NCBI RefSeq assembly: GCF_000002235.5
Contig: NW_022145612.1
Location: 17,352,809-17,416,808 of the forward strand
Origin: Strongylocentrotus purpuratus
Taxonomy: Eukaryota > Echinodermata > Echinoidea > Camarodonta > Strongylocentrotidae
Direction: 5' to 3'
DNA: 64,000 nucleotides
Program-made: the position numbers and the translations under genes
The notes under the pieces: generated by a model
Told to the model about the DNA's origin: nothing
The model's input: the letters and a program-made list of their open reading frames with translations, nothing else
Database searches by the model: none
Part shown: one piece after another, positions 1 through 12,313 of the stretch
Position numbering within the stretch: position 1 is the first letter of the stretch
Layout: each line of letters starts with the position of its first letter

Positions 1-188
1 ACAGCTGGCCAAGCGGATGAATGGTCTGGAACACACGAACCAAAAGATGAACGATTTGGCACGGATGGACGACGTGCAGTAGGTTCTTCTTCTTCAACTG
101 CATCAGGCACCATGTAAATATCTGGAAAGTCATCTTGATCAACAGCAACATATTCTTCATCATCAAGACCGTTGTCATCAAAGCTAGG
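1..188 (-). CDS. Third exon of the adaptor-like protein, cut by the window edge
   Basis: A minus-strand open segment encodes SFDDNGLDDEEYVAVDQDD, FPDIYMVPDAVEEEE and then a Pro/Ser/Arg stretch, running off the left edge still open. Composition and the EYVAV and IYMVP motifs match the exon at 2440-2244, so it most likely belongs to the same gene. The acceptor is tentative: TATGAG/CCT at 190-189 gives the phase 0 needed after the upstream exon, but its pyrimidine tract is weak. The alternative AG 19 bases further upstream (208-207) would need a phase 2 donor, meaning an exon I did not see. No domain is visible in the part present. Confidence 0.5.
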
Positions 189-2243
189 CTCATACATGGT
201 AGAATCACTCAATATTCACAAAATGTATCCAACGAAGGCAGTCACAAGTAAAATATTCACAAGTAAATCCAAAATGGCTTCTGACAAGAAGCTTTTAACC
301 AGATTTAGATATATATATTCAAGAACGTTATTGGCCAAGAGTTTCACTCGAGAGGGTCCCAAAGTTGAATGGCTTCAGCCTTCTGAAAGCAATGATCCCA
401 AATAAATGGAGAGCTTTGCCTCTACATGAAGCTTTTATTGATGTTGGCAAGAATATGCGTGAAAAATGAATGACACAAACAAGGAAGATACATGCATGTA
501 AGTCATTAAAGACTGTCACTTAAGGCTCACAAAGGATGTTGTGAGCAGTTTCAGGAAAACTTTCTCTGCTTTGTTCCAACTAACTAATCCCCAAACAGTC
601 ACACTCATTTTGAAGATTTGCCTCATAATCACTGATAAAAGCTGGAAATTCAACATTTTTTAAACTAACTCTAAATTCACATGGACTTATGTTACTACAC
701 AATCTGAAATGACTTCTCAAAAATATTTCAAAAGCATCCTTTAATTTCTGCATATTGCAGTGATCCTTTCAGGCTTACATTGTATCCAAATAATGACAGG
801 AAAATGTAAGTGTTAGAAAAACAAAGGATCTCAAGTGCTTATCTATAAAGTTTCCTGTAAAAGGAACAGGGAAGAATGAATTTCACATGCGAAAGAAATG
901 ACTTTTCCAGCTACAATGCAGACATGCATGGATCTTCAAGTAGCTATGCCTCTCCAATTTGTAATATGACCCGTTTGATAGTGATACCCTTTTTGTGTGC
1001 AGAACCCTATCTTGATTGATCTCAAATTCAGAACAGCCTAAGACACTAGACCAACGTTATATTCAATTTCAACAGCCGACTTAGAGTGTAGAGTGCAGGC
1101 TATAATTTTCTACCTACATGTATGAACAGTTCATTGATGATAATTTGTTAATTGAATCCAGACTGTCAATCAGCGACTCTCATGGAACATAGCCTGGTTT
1201 GATACAGAAAGGGCGGCCCCCATATACTAGGTCTACACAATTTTTTCATTGGGGGTCAGAACTGAATTTTCTAGGGTCTTTATGCATCATTCAACCCATG
1301 CTAAAATTCCATTTTTTTTAGGGGTGGGGGAGTTGAGGGAGGAGGGGGGAGGTCTGGACCTGAATTGTAGGTGTCTGGAGTGCTGGTAAATGCCAAGGCT
1401 TACATAATCATATACAGAGCCCCTACATTTTACCTAGAAGCCACCAAAATCATCAACATTTTAATAAGGGACTGGTGCACATAAATACTTTTCCATCAGA
1501 TCCTTAGAAAAGAAATCATTAAGTACACATGTAGCCCTTCTGCACAAACAGTGAATCATCCAATCAATACAGCGGTTGACGATCACTTTGTTGCTAAGTT
1601 ATAAAATAGTCCGATTTGAACACACATTATTCACTAATTAAAGGCTGCTGAGAATTGCTTCGCTTAATCCATTTCTATTCCACAATGCATTTGGTTTATC
1701 TCACAGTACATTATAAAGTAGATAAAATTAAAGCACAGTTGATAGAAGATGTTGAACTCAAGATGGTGTTACTGATTTCAGTATGGTGTCTCCACTATGG
1801 TGGCTATGACGCTAAGTAAACATTTCCTACATGTACCGGTACTTCCTCCTCAGAAATGCACATCAAGAAATCACCTCTGTCGCCTGTTAGTTTCAGCCAT
1901 TATTGAGCACACAAAGGCTGCCTGAAGATGAGCATGAAATCAATGTGCATTAATTAACCTTTGTTTTGAATTCAAAACCAAAACTTCATGAAATGAATAA
2001 CCTTGTGTGTACAAATATTCTTAGGATTATCTAGGGGCAGAGTAAACATGTGAATGCCATGCAGGACTGAGGAGGGAGAATCGAAGGCCATACCTTTAAA
2101 CCATAACGACATTTGACTGGATTGCTCCTCTGGAGTGGAGGGTGTGCACTATATGTGCAGAAAAGCACTTAACAATAATTCCATGCAAAGCGCTTAGAAT
2201 AGTAGTATTAAGCACTATAAAAATGCAACTAATGCTCTCTTAC
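189..2243 (-). other. Intron 2 of the adaptor-like gene, no other gene seen
   Basis: About 2 kb of AT-rich sequence between the two acidic exons. No further exon with matching composition or phase was found on the minus strand. A short purine/G-rich patch (about 1318-1365) is the only notable feature. Confidence 0.4.
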
Positions 2244-2440
2244 CAAGTAGAACATCGATGGAAAATTAACGACGGCATCATTGTCAAGATCCAGATCCAC
2301 TATGTAGAGGTCATCATCTGGCTCTCCACCATTCATACTGGGCTCCTCATCTGGTACATTATACATGTCATCCTCTTCTATATGTGCCTCAGACTGATGG
2401 AAATTGGCATGAGGTTGCGATGTTATCCTTGCCGGCAGAG
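2244..2440 (-). CDS. Second coding exon of the adaptor-like protein (acidic, tyrosine motifs)
   Basis: The exon begins after an AG at 2442-2441 and ends at a TTG/GTAAGA donor (2244/2243). The 197 nt fit phase 1 in and phase 0 out, so it joins in frame to the exon ending at 8816. It encodes LPARITSQPHANFHQ, then an acidic run with EEDDMYNVPDEEP and DDDLYIVDLD. Tyrosines in acidic YxVP/YIVD contexts are typical of SH2-docking adaptors (known of SLP-76 and FYB type proteins); function here is inferred. The frame is open upstream of the acceptor for about 50 residues, but that stretch is hydrophobic and unlike the rest, so I treat it as intron. The intron to the first exon is about 6.4 kb and full of repeats. 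Confidence 0.6.
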
Positions 2441-5400
2441 CTACATGATGCATCATACAAAATTCAATATAAAAAGTCATTAAATTGTTACACAAAATGT
2501 TGCAAAAGTGCAAAAAGTTATGATATTGCAAGTCAAGACCCAGTAGGGAGTTAACTGCCATACTTTTCCACACAAATAATACCCTTCCGCCTCTCAAAAA
2601 TCAATATCAAGATAATTCAATGCAATTTTGTTATGGCGTCCCCTGCTGAAAATGGTTACCCTTTGCTCGTGCTCTCTCCCCCCCCCCCCCCCCCTCCCCC
2701 CACCACTGAAAGAAAGAGAAATCCTGCTGACTGGATGTAATCCTTTATTTCCTACAATCTTTTCAACAATCTTTTCTGCGTTAATACTTTTTCAACAATT
2801 CATAACTTTCTTATTAGTTTTATGATTGTGCTCAAACTTTTTTTGTTTTTATTGGTTTGTCTGATTTTTGTGCTTCTATTGAAAGTAAGTTGTTTTTGGA
2901 GTGGACTTGTACTTTAAGTGTTAAAAACACCCCCCAAAAACAATCTTTCTGTTCTTTCTTTCTTTCTTTCAACATCTGTTGTTCTGGTTAACTTCTGAAA
3001 GTGAACCTAAGAACATAAAACTATGTGATGCTCGATCAGCACAAGAAGTTTAATTGCAAGAACACACATGCATGCATGACAAATTAGCAGTAATGTGGAG
3101 AAAATGAGTGGTGATAATCCAAACTGGTTCTATATTTATATGCAAGTGAACATGCAAGTGAACATGCAAAAATAGCATCTTCTGAGAACCAGAAGGACGT
3201 TAACTCATATTCTCTTACACAGGTAGTTAATGCCCTTCTGGCTCTGTAACAGACAGTTTCACAATGACAAAATACAATGACTTCATGCAAACAAAAGTCT
3301 CTTGGCAGCATGCAATGGGTGGGCACAGTAAAGGTAAACAATGCAGCATGATTAACAAGCAAATTAATTTTGAAGACCATCTTGTTTATTGTTTCATTAT
3401 GATCATAGTGGTTGAAACAACATCTATCTGACGATGAAAGTACAGATGAAAGCTTATACTTTAGTGTACTGCAAACTTGTCTTATCTTCGTAAAGAGAAG
3501 TGTAATGATGTGACCTTTCCATCTCTGTGTGACTTCAATAATAACAAAAAGTTTGATATCTTTTCAGCCATTTGACTTTATCCAGAACCAATAAAAAAAC
3601 ATGGCTATAATACGCACAACCAGCCGGCCCATGTATTATTAATATTAATTAATTAATTAATTAACGGTCACCATATTTTGTTTAAAGTGGAGCTAAATTG
3701 GTATGATCGTATTGGCTAAATTTCACACATTTTGTGGTCTATAATTATCTTCATAGCAATTTCAGGTTCTAAAAGAGCACTAGAAATGTCATAAATAAGA
3801 ATAAGAGAAATAACCATGCACTTTGAAACAAGAACTCAACTATCCCTTTAAACTAGAATACTTGTACATGTACATTTAATTTCTATAATACCACCCCCCC
3901 CCCCCCCCCCAAAAAAAAAAAAAAAAAAAAAACAAAAAAATGATTTGTGTCATGATTTAAATATCAAAGTATTATATCATGAAATATAATGTTAATCTGT
4001 TACTTTCATCTAACTACTACTTCTCACAAAGAAAATTAACCTTGGAGGCTCCATTCCTTTAAAGATACTATGTCCCTTTTGCAGCCAACATCAGATTCTG
4101 TAGAACTTTCCAGGAATTATGTGTCATGTACTGTATGTCCTATCTGTGAAATTTAAACGTTAGCAGTATCCTAATATTCAAATTATGCAAGGAAACCTGT
4201 TTACTTGCTAGACTTCACTGTCAAACACTATTAAGTAACTGACTGGCTTTTTTCTTTGTTGGTAATAAAGTACATAAAATGAGCTGTAAAGGGTACATGA
4301 GCATTTGTCTACATCAATAATCCGCTTCTTGTAATGGCAAAAACTAAACTGATTGAATCTTTGTGCAGTACAAAACGTACTGTATGACCATTTGGTACAA
4401 TGGTCTGAAAATCAGACTTTTACTTACTGACTTGGTAGCACTTAAGTCTATTCGAAAACTAATAGTTGTTATTTGCCCACTTTTAAAGACATTTTCAAGC
4501 CTCCTTTCTTTAAGGAAAGTTCTAAATTAGTATTATCGTACAAATGCCGTTGGAATTTAACCTTTTCATTTTTTTTGGCCTGCAAATGGGACATACCCTG
4601 TAGTACCTTTAAAAGTACAGAAGAGATGTACAGTACACAAGATTTTTTTTTTTTTAATTTTTTTAAAGCTACCTTTGATTAAGAAAATTAACCAATCAAG
4701 GAAATACAAACATTTATAACCAAGCTTTGGGAAATAAAAGAACCGGAAGTGTACCAACACCTATGCTGTGCAGTATAAAAGTAATTTAAAGCCTCAAATA
4801 TGTGACAAAACTTGATGACATGTAAATATGTGACAAAACTTGATTAAAATTTCACAAAGGTTATGATTGGCATTGTCCCCTTTTTACCTTGCAATGTTGT
4901 TGACTTTTGAAGATACTTATCAAAAAATGATCGCACAGCTTTTTTTAAACCTGTTACAAGCATTGAAATAATTTTCATTTTCAACGATGAGAATCTGAAA
5001 TTCAATCAAAATGCTAATGCAAACTCTTGGTAAGATGCAGGGAACATCAAATTTCGTTTTCAAAAGAATGTATGACAAAATGACAGGATTTATCACTAAG
5101 GAATAATAAACGACTCTGCATTTAAAAAAAGGGAGAGAAAAATATTGATGACAGTTGATGCAAGCTACCATCCCCCCCCCCCCCCCCAATCTCCCCTGAA
5201 ATACCATGGAACATTTGGCATACCATGTTATCAAATGTCCTAGACCTGACCCTGATTTTTCATAAAACAGTAAATACAAAAATAAAATTTTAAAAAATCT
5301 TTAAAAACTATAGAAACTCATGTGGGAGTACAAGGTTGTAAAGATTCTCAATGATCCCACAACAAAATCCTGTTTCTTTGCCAATCACTTGAACATAATG

Positions 5401-6739
5401 ATACCAAAACCCCCCATTTTGCTATTTCAGAAAACATATAGCCTTAAATCATAGCGGAATATGTGGCTTTTATAACTTTCTTCCGTGTTGCATTATTCAG
5501 TGTGGGTTTAGATCCTTTGAGGTGCCTGCAAATGATTCATGACATCCACAGTAATGGATTTCTTTGTTTGTTATACACAATTTTGATTTTTATAATTTCC
5601 ATAGCTTTATTTTGTTTAAATGAATGAACTTAAAGAAATTTTTACCAATTCAAACGTTTTTAAGGAATATTGGAAATATCATGGATGACAAAAGTGGAAT
5701 ATGTTTATACACATGTGCACAGGCAATGACTTATACACCCTTGATTTGATATACCTTTCTTGGAATAACCAGCCACTGATGAACTAACTGGAATACAATT
5801 AAGATAAAAAACATAACATTTCTTTTAAACATACAAAGCATACTAATGTTATAACAAATTAATTTCAGCATTCAGGTACATTTTTCATACGATTGCAGGT
5901 CACATTACTTTCGCTTAAACCTAAATGACTTTGTGAACTACATGTACTCAGTACATGACTGAAGTTACCAGTATATTGTTCCACATAAATGTTTTTGTAT
6001 CAAAATCGAATGCATTCATTACTGATAGAAAATGAGAGTAAACTGATTAACATAGGCGGAAGAAAAACAATTCAAAGGGGAAGTCCCCCTTGATATCCTA
6101 ATATAGAGTTTACGGTAACAGCAATGAAAAATGGGAGAAACAGATCAATCCAATAGAAAAAGAAAATATCAAATATAAATTCCTACAGTTTTAATTGATG
6201 AAACACAAATTTGACAACTCTGAAACACACCTTTAGAGTACCTCTCGCATAATTTGCTTTCTCTAAAGAAAATATTTATAGAAACGAATATATACCCAAA
6301 GTATGCAAGTCTTTTATGAACAGACTCTTTAAAGAATAGATCTAATCTTTCAACAAACCAAGAAAATGGAATTTATGCAAATTTCAGTACTAAGCAGATA
6401 CCAGAAAATGAGCTAGTTAATCTAGTGCAATGACAGTAGAAGGCAACATGTTATAGCAAGAGCAAAAAAACATTATATGTAAGTATTGGTCAAAGTAAAA
6501 ATTACATAGCAGTTACATGACAAGATATATTACTTATTAGTAACATTTACTTATTAGTAACATTTATAGTAGACCTAGAAGTTTCAGCAGTACTCATGGT
6601 CTACAATAGCAGTTAGTGCTCCTGATATGTAATTTGTGTGTTGTAGGAGAAATAGACATATTAATACAATTTTGAATATTATAAATGATTTGTTGCAGTA
6701 ATGGTACATGATGACAATAGTAACAGAAATGCTAATTGT

Positions 6740-6940
6740 ATTGATATTGATGATAATGATAATGGTAATGGTAATGGTAATGGTAATGGTAATGGTAATG
6801 ATAATGGCTATTGGTAATGATAATAATGGTAATGGTAATGATGATGGTAATGATGATGGTAATGTTACATGGACTGGTAATAGTATTGGTAATGTTAATG
6901 GTAATTTTGATGGTAATAGTACCAGTAAGGGTGATGGTAA
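6740..6940. repeat. GGTAAT/GATAAT hexamer microsatellite
   Basis: Runs of GGTAAT and variants with ATGATG interruptions; the densest part is 6757-6800. It abuts the left end of the foldback element. Open frames through it (poly Met-Val or poly Ile-Thr) are repeat artefacts. Confidence 0.85.
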
Positions 6941-8438
6941 TATAGATATATTGACTGCTATGAGAGGCATCGCTATTTCTAGAGGCTCTTGGGGACGTTA
7001 CATCCTGCTATAACCCCTCGGCTCGCCTCATGGTTATAGGTTATAGCAGGATGTAATGTCCCCAAGAGCCAGTATAGAAACAGCTATGCTTGGAATATTA
7101 AAACAGTCCATATATCTTTTATATACCGAATTCACAAACAAATCTACAAAGAATTCTTACCTTATATTTTCTTGAGTAAAGACTGGTCAAAACATCACAG
7201 CAAATCTGAGATACTGTCTGTAAATCTTCGCTGGAAAGTTGCTTGAATGAAGCGATCATTCGGGAATCGCAGACAAAAAGCACTGTATGGTATCCAACTT
7301 TTTACACATAAATAAATGAGGATCTCAGCAAAATATATTCATGCAGCCCGTTACCCAGGGCAACAGGCATCTTTCAAAAAACTATTGACCGGTAGGCGGG
7401 CATGGCTAAAATCACAACAATTTTGACTAATCAGATGGCTAGATTTCTCTTACGGTTTACGTGTAAAAAGTTCCTTTGTGCGAGCATGGATACCACACAT
7501 TGTTTATGCGATTTAGTCACTACATTCTGTTTTTTTTTAATTGCTGAGTGTAGAAAGTTTCTTTTTGCGAGCGCAGATACAAAATAGAGTGCAGTGTGTG
7601 TGCGATTCCCAAATGATTCAGGCAACTTTCTAGCAAAGATTTATAGACAGTGTCTCAGATTTTCTGTGATGTTTTAAACTGTCTTTACTCAAGGAAAGGA
7701 TAAGTTAAGAATTCTTTGTAGATTTGTTTGTGAATTCGTTATAGAAAAGATAATGAACTGCTTTAAAGGTAATACAAAGTTTGGTATGGGGGTAGTGAAT
7801 TAGGTTCAAATGAACATATTAGACGCATATGCGGTCCTACAATATTCAGTGATCGTTGTCGCGGTTGAAATCGAGTCTAAAGTTATGAAATTGTAAATAA
7901 TAAACTCTTTATGTTGTATAGCTCCCTCTCAAGGTCAAGATATAAATTAAGCTATAAAACGATGTTTCTTGACTAAAATCTACCGATTAGTTGTTCCCGT
8001 TCAGAAATTATATATCACAACTACATATTCTGAGATTATCATGGTCGCAGCTACCATTGTACGGCCGTAGGCCCTATTTGAAATTCATCAAAATTTACCG
8101 GGAGTACCGGTAAATTTTTATATTCAATTTTGCTCGAAAGCAGTAATAGTTTAGGGGCTAAATTTTCTAGTGCTTATAATACATCCACAGGGGCATCCAA
8201 ATATATCAAAATTTTAAAGAATCACTATCCACCCAATTTTCAAAATTTCCCAAAACTTTGCATTACCTTTAATATTTGAAACATAGCTGTTTCTATACTG
8301 CTCTCGGGGACGTTACATTCTGCCGATGACCTAAGGCGCGCCGCCTGCCCTGGGGTCATCGGCAGAAGGTTACGTCCCCTTGAGCCTATAGAAACAGCAA
8401 TGCCTCTCAAGGTTCTCATAGCAGTCAATATATCTATA
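6941..8438. mobile_element. Foldback element with two internal palindromes
   Basis: The outer ends are an inverted repeat: TATAGATATATTGACTGCTA at 6941-6960 and its complement ending at 8438. Each arm contains its own palindrome (6984-7070 and 8300-8385), both built on a GGGGACGTTACA-type core. The inner arms continue the inverted similarity: about 7073-7290 against 7570-7745 plus 8273-8298. The right arm is split by the 502-bp insertion at 7767-8268. No coding capacity is visible. The family is unknown; the structure is that of a foldback-type DNA transposon or a self-complementary MITE pair. Confidence 0.7.
7767..8268. mobile_element. 502-bp TTAA-flanked MITE (piggyBac-like target) inside the foldback
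   Basis: The ends are inverted: AGGTAATACAAAGTTT at the left and the complement of AGGTAATGCAAAGTTT at the right. Both sides carry TTAA (7763-7766 and 8269-8272). The opposite arm of the host foldback (near 7090-7105) is uninterrupted at the same point and has a single TTAA, so it serves as an empty site. TTAA duplication is the piggyBac signature, but the termini do not begin with the usual CCC, so superfamily assignment is inferred. Related copies lie at 54368-54868 and at the right edge (from about 63945). Confidence 0.7.
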
Positions 8439-8567
8439 ATATAATGGCACTGGTTATGTAATAGTAATGGTAAACAGGCAACAGTACTGGCAGGAGCAGT
8501 TTAGTTATAGAAGAAGAAATGGTGGTGGATATTGGTAGTGATGGTGGTGGAGGTAGTGGTGGTATTG

Positions 8568-8609
<42 letters not shown>

Positions 8610-8611
8610 CT

Positions 8612-8651
<40 letters not shown>

Positions 8652-8735
8652 AAGTAGTAGCAGTCATCATAATAGAAGTAGAAGTAGTAGTAGTGGCGGT
8701 GGTGGTGGTGGTGGTGGTAGTAGTAGTAAATAGTA
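8568..8735. repeat. TAG/GTA trinucleotide microsatellite
   Basis: Long (AGT)n with GGT and AAGT variants, in intron 1 directly next to the first coding exon. Long Val, Ser, Tyr or Thr runs in its frames are artefacts. Confidence 0.9.
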
Positions 8736-8815
8736 GGACTTGTACATGTAGATTTAGTGTTTGTTGTAGTAGGAGTAGTCATATAAATTTATCATAGAAG
8801 CATTAAATGAAGTAC

Positions 8816-9161
8816 CTGGGGGTATGTCTGAAATATCCGATGAGCTGGAACTCTGAGACAGGGTCCTGGATGGCAATGATGGCAGAATAGGCTGACTGTG
8901 ACTACTAGAAAACTTTGTTCCTGTTGAATTGGAGCTATTCCCTCTGTTACCAAAGGCTCCTCCTCCTCCTCCTCTCCCTCCTCGTGTGACTCCTCTTCCC
9001 CCTCCTCGTGTAACTCCTCCTCTCCCTCCCACTTGTCCCGTAGCTGCTAAGTTTACATTTTTTGCGCCTTGAGGAGGAGGCCTCGAACCCACAGCAGGAT
9101 TTCCTGCCCCATCTGCACTGAATTTTTTTCTTAGTTCATCAAACTTGTTTCCACTCGCCAT
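8816..9161 (-). CDS. First coding exon of an adaptor-like protein (possibly FYB/ADAP-like)
   Basis: The exon starts at an ATG at 9161-9159 with a good Kozak context (G at -3, G at +4) and ends at a CAG/GTACTT donor at 8816/8815, leaving phase 1. The 115 encoded residues begin MASGNKFDELRKKF, continue with a proline-containing stretch, an RGG-type glycine/arginine segment (about residues 45-70) and a serine-rich tail ending SDIPP. The short N-terminal FxELRxKF motif followed by proline-rich disorder resembles the start of FYB/FYB2-type immune adaptors, but that is recall of family style and not an alignment. The phase matches exon 2440-2244, which encodes acidic tyrosine motifs. The reading frame continues past the donor into a (TAC)n microsatellite in the intron, which should not be taken as protein. 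Exon confidence is fair; the family name is weak. Confidence 0.6.
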
Positions 9162-10975
9162 CTCCGAGGTCAAAAGTCAGTGACTGACATCACTCTCATC
9201 GCTGAACTGTCCAAACCAAGTCATAGATCAGCTGTAGCAAGAACAATGGTATTTCATATACTCAATCTTATTTGCTGAATTGATATTTGTCAATTACATT
9301 GAAACCTGCTATAGCGACCACCTGGATAAAGAGACCCCTCATGTAGAAAAGTAGCTTACATCTCTGTGCATGCGCTTTAAATTCGACCGGTCTCAGACTC
9401 ATTTTCAAACAATGGCGCTTACAAGGGCCCTTCTGATTGGCTATCGCTGGCTGCCATTCGCTTTCTCCTGTTTGATCCGATACCAAAATCATGATATTCT
9501 AGTCAAACCTTCTATTTTAAACTATTTTTTTCAGCATCCGTAAAGAGTTAAGAATTTAACTCAAGTTTAAGCCTTACTTAAGTTTGAAAACTTCTCATCT
9601 TCGTCATATTTAACGTAAAAACTTGCAAGCTGTACTCAAATGTTCGTTGATTGTTCTATTTTATATGTGTACTTAGTGTGCACCAGTTATGTGTGCAGTG
9701 TGTGTTATGTGAGATTACGTATTGGCATTGTTGTTGCGCTCTCTTAAAAGTGAGCCCTTTCTCACTTAAATTTGAAACCGCTAGAGAGGATCGGCCAATC
9801 GGAGCATGTTAACTCACTGTACAGCGCTTAATGCATAAAGCTCTACGTGCACCCTGTCCATAAAGATTTTTTTTGTCCCCATTTTTGTCTTCAATTTGAA
9901 CCTGTAAGTAGGCTGTACCACTCCAGTAAAGCATAGAGAGTCGATGCTAATGCGTATTGACCTCTAGCACTGCATGCTTGCTGTGAGGCAGGTATTATTA
10001 GACCTATACACATATATACACACCACACAATATTGCATAGACTGCACACAATCATGTCGATGCAGCTGTACGTTGGCAAAGTTTGACACTAGACTTGCAA
10101 TTTGAATTTTTAAATTATTCTTTTTAACATTAGTAAGTTTTAAACAAAATATTTTACTGCTATTAAGGTGTCATCAATTGTCCCTAAAGTACCGATTTTG
10201 AGTGAAATCAGTTAAGTTTTGTACAGTGGTGTTTGAAATGTTGAGAATCAAAAGCACAGCCAGGATAGTGATGCTCCTAATCCTTATGTCAGTAGGGTCT
10301 ATGTATGGGCTGTACTAAAGTAAAGCCAACACGGCAACAGATACGCATCATAGCAAAACAATGACTTACCTACACATTATTCTGCGAGAGAAAGTAGACC
10401 CTATTACAGGATCAACCACACATAGCAGCATTAGTATCATTCTTGTATATTAAAAACTGTGTAGACAACCATGCCATTGGCCATTTGGCATGCATTAGCC
10501 TTAGCTTAGCTTAGGCCATCCAATTCCTTACACAAATACAAACGTGTGGGACTACATAGTACCTACCGGCTACCTGTTGATTTTGGTCCGGATAATCCCA
10601 GTTTTTTAATCTTTGTTGCTATCTTCTTCTATATCAATTAGGACCACACTCAGCTCAGATGGAGTATTTAATATCACAAGTATGTCTTGATTGGGATTTA
10701 ATCACAAAAACTACATAAAAATAACCAACAAAAATAAAACTTACCAAGTAAAGTTAAAGAATGAAACATTACACCAAACACCGCGAACTTTACCAAACAC
10801 GGAAGTCAAAAAGGTTTATCGCCACAGTATACTACAGTCGCTGCGCAGTTAACTCCCACCCACATGAAATCCATGTACCAACACCAAATGGTGGTCCCAC
10901 TTCCTGCATAATAATATTGAGAGCTGAAGTTCATACTAGTAATGAGGACCAACGCTCCAAAAAGATGAAAGTAAG
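9162..10975 (-). promoter_or_regulatory. 5' flank of the adaptor-like gene, possible promoter region
   Basis: No exon or repeat family could be assigned. The first 600 bases upstream of the ATG contain ATTGG (inverted CCAAT) near 9436 and CCAAT near 9795, and no clear TATA box at a usual spacing. A 5'UTR exon could lie here but no boundary is defined. Confidence 0.2.
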
Positions 10976-10976
10976 C

Positions 10977-10996
10977 CCCCCCCCCCCCCCCCCCCC
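10977..10996. repeat. Poly(C) tract
   Basis: An uninterrupted C run of about 20. It is one of dozens of poly(C)/poly(G) tracts in the window; see the finding on their distribution. Confidence 0.9.
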
Positions 10997-11165
10997 ACCT
11001 TAAAAAAAATTAAATATATTATATATCAACAAAATTATAATAATACAAATAATTTAAAATATATATATATTAATGATATATGAAATAATACTAAAATGGT
11101 CCTTTCTAATAATGAATAAACTCCCTCGATCACAATTAACCTAAAAGCATCATGCTTTTTCTGTA

Positions 11166-11460
11166 AGTTCCTTTTACCCTAAATAGTATGAAAAAAAATC
11201 AAATTAAATCAATTCAAACATTACGGTGCGGACTAGGAAACCTTGGTTTTCAGGACCTCCAATATTTTCCCACCTCAGAGTTAGCGAATTGTCATAAAAT
11301 ATGATGCCATGCGCAAATCTTTTTGAAAGTTTTAAAATTTGGGTTTAGTTTAACTAGACAAAATAAACAAAACAAAGCAAAACTAAACTAAACTGAATTA
11401 AACTAAACTGCAAACAAAACCTACTAAAATTAAACAAAACTAATGTAATTCATCCATTTT
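11166..11460. repeat. Direct repeat, copy 1 (about 300 bp)
   Basis: It shares TTCCTTTTACCCTAAATA, GGTGCGGACTAG, a TATTTTCCCACCTCA block and an AAACTAAACTAAACT tail with 12314-12620, in the same orientation. The two copies bracket the purine-rich region 11490-12300. No coding capacity is visible. Confidence 0.7.
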
Positions 11461-11489
11461 TAAGACCTTAGTATTATAAAAGAGTGTGT

Positions 11490-12300
11490 TAGTATGAGAA
11501 CGATAGCTTGTGTTGCAGATAATTCTCATTAGCCTTTAGTAGTATGAGAATAATGAAAACAAAGAATAGCATAAGAGAAGGTGATGGAAGGAAGAAACAA
11601 ATAATAACATAAGTAAAGACAAAAAGACAACGTGATAAAAATGATGAAAAAACAAAGAATAACATAAGAGAAGGTGATAAAAGGAAGAAACAAAGGGAAG
11701 CGTAAAGAAAGAGTGAAATTTGACTCCGTGGAAATAAGAGTGTAAAGAAAGATAGGAAGAGGAAATTATAGAATAATAAAACAAAGAATAACATAAGAGA
11801 AGGAAGAAACAAAGGATAGCGTAAAGAAAGATATGAAGAGAAAATAATAACAAAAAACAATGAATTACATTTTTTTTTGAAGGTGATAGAAGGAAGAAAC
11901 ATAGAATAAAATGAGGAAAGATAGAAAGAAAAAAGGATAGAATGATAACAACAAACCATAACATTAGAGATCAAAGAAGAGACACAAAAAATAACATAAG
12001 GAAAGATAGAAAGAGAAAATGATAAAAAATATATAATGGAAAGATAGAAGAGAAGATGAAAGATGGAAAAACAACAAATAACATAAGAAAAACAGAAAAT
12101 AAAGTGATAGAAAGAAAACAAAGAATAACATGACGAAAGATCGATAGGAAGAAAAAATGATAGAATAATAAACGAAGAATAGACAAAAAAAGAAAATGAT
12201 AAATAATAGAAAATTCAAAGATAAGAAAGAAGATGAAAGATGGAAAAACAGCGGAAAAAGAAAATGATAGAATGATAACAAATAACAAAATATAGCAGAA
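11490..12300. repeat. Degenerate purine-rich minisatellite
   Basis: Imperfect repetition of segments like AAGAATAACATAAGAGAAG and GATAGAAGGAAGAAAC. Long Phe/Leu/Ser open frames on the minus strand come from this purine bias and are not proteins. Confidence 0.75.
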
Positions 12301-12313
12301 GATGAAATTACAA

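Larger units (their letters stand above)
2441..8815 (-). other. Intron 1 of the adaptor-like gene, carrying repeats
   Basis: About 6.4 kb between donor 8815 and acceptor 2441. It contains poly(C) tracts near 2680, 3895 and 5173, an (ATTA)n patch near 3640, two microsatellites (6740-6940 and 8568-8735) and the foldback element 6941-8438. Between 2.7 and 6.7 kb I see no exon or other structured feature. Confidence 0.45.

Noticed and set aside
8434-8797. Poly-Thr, poly-Tyr, poly-Val and poly-Ser frames
   Set aside because: All frames of a trinucleotide microsatellite are open; this is intron sequence beside a splice donor.
11489-12288. Long Phe/Leu/Tyr-rich minus-strand frames resembling membrane proteins
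   Set aside because: They are the complement of the degenerate purine-rich minisatellite and overlap in two frames with similar composition.
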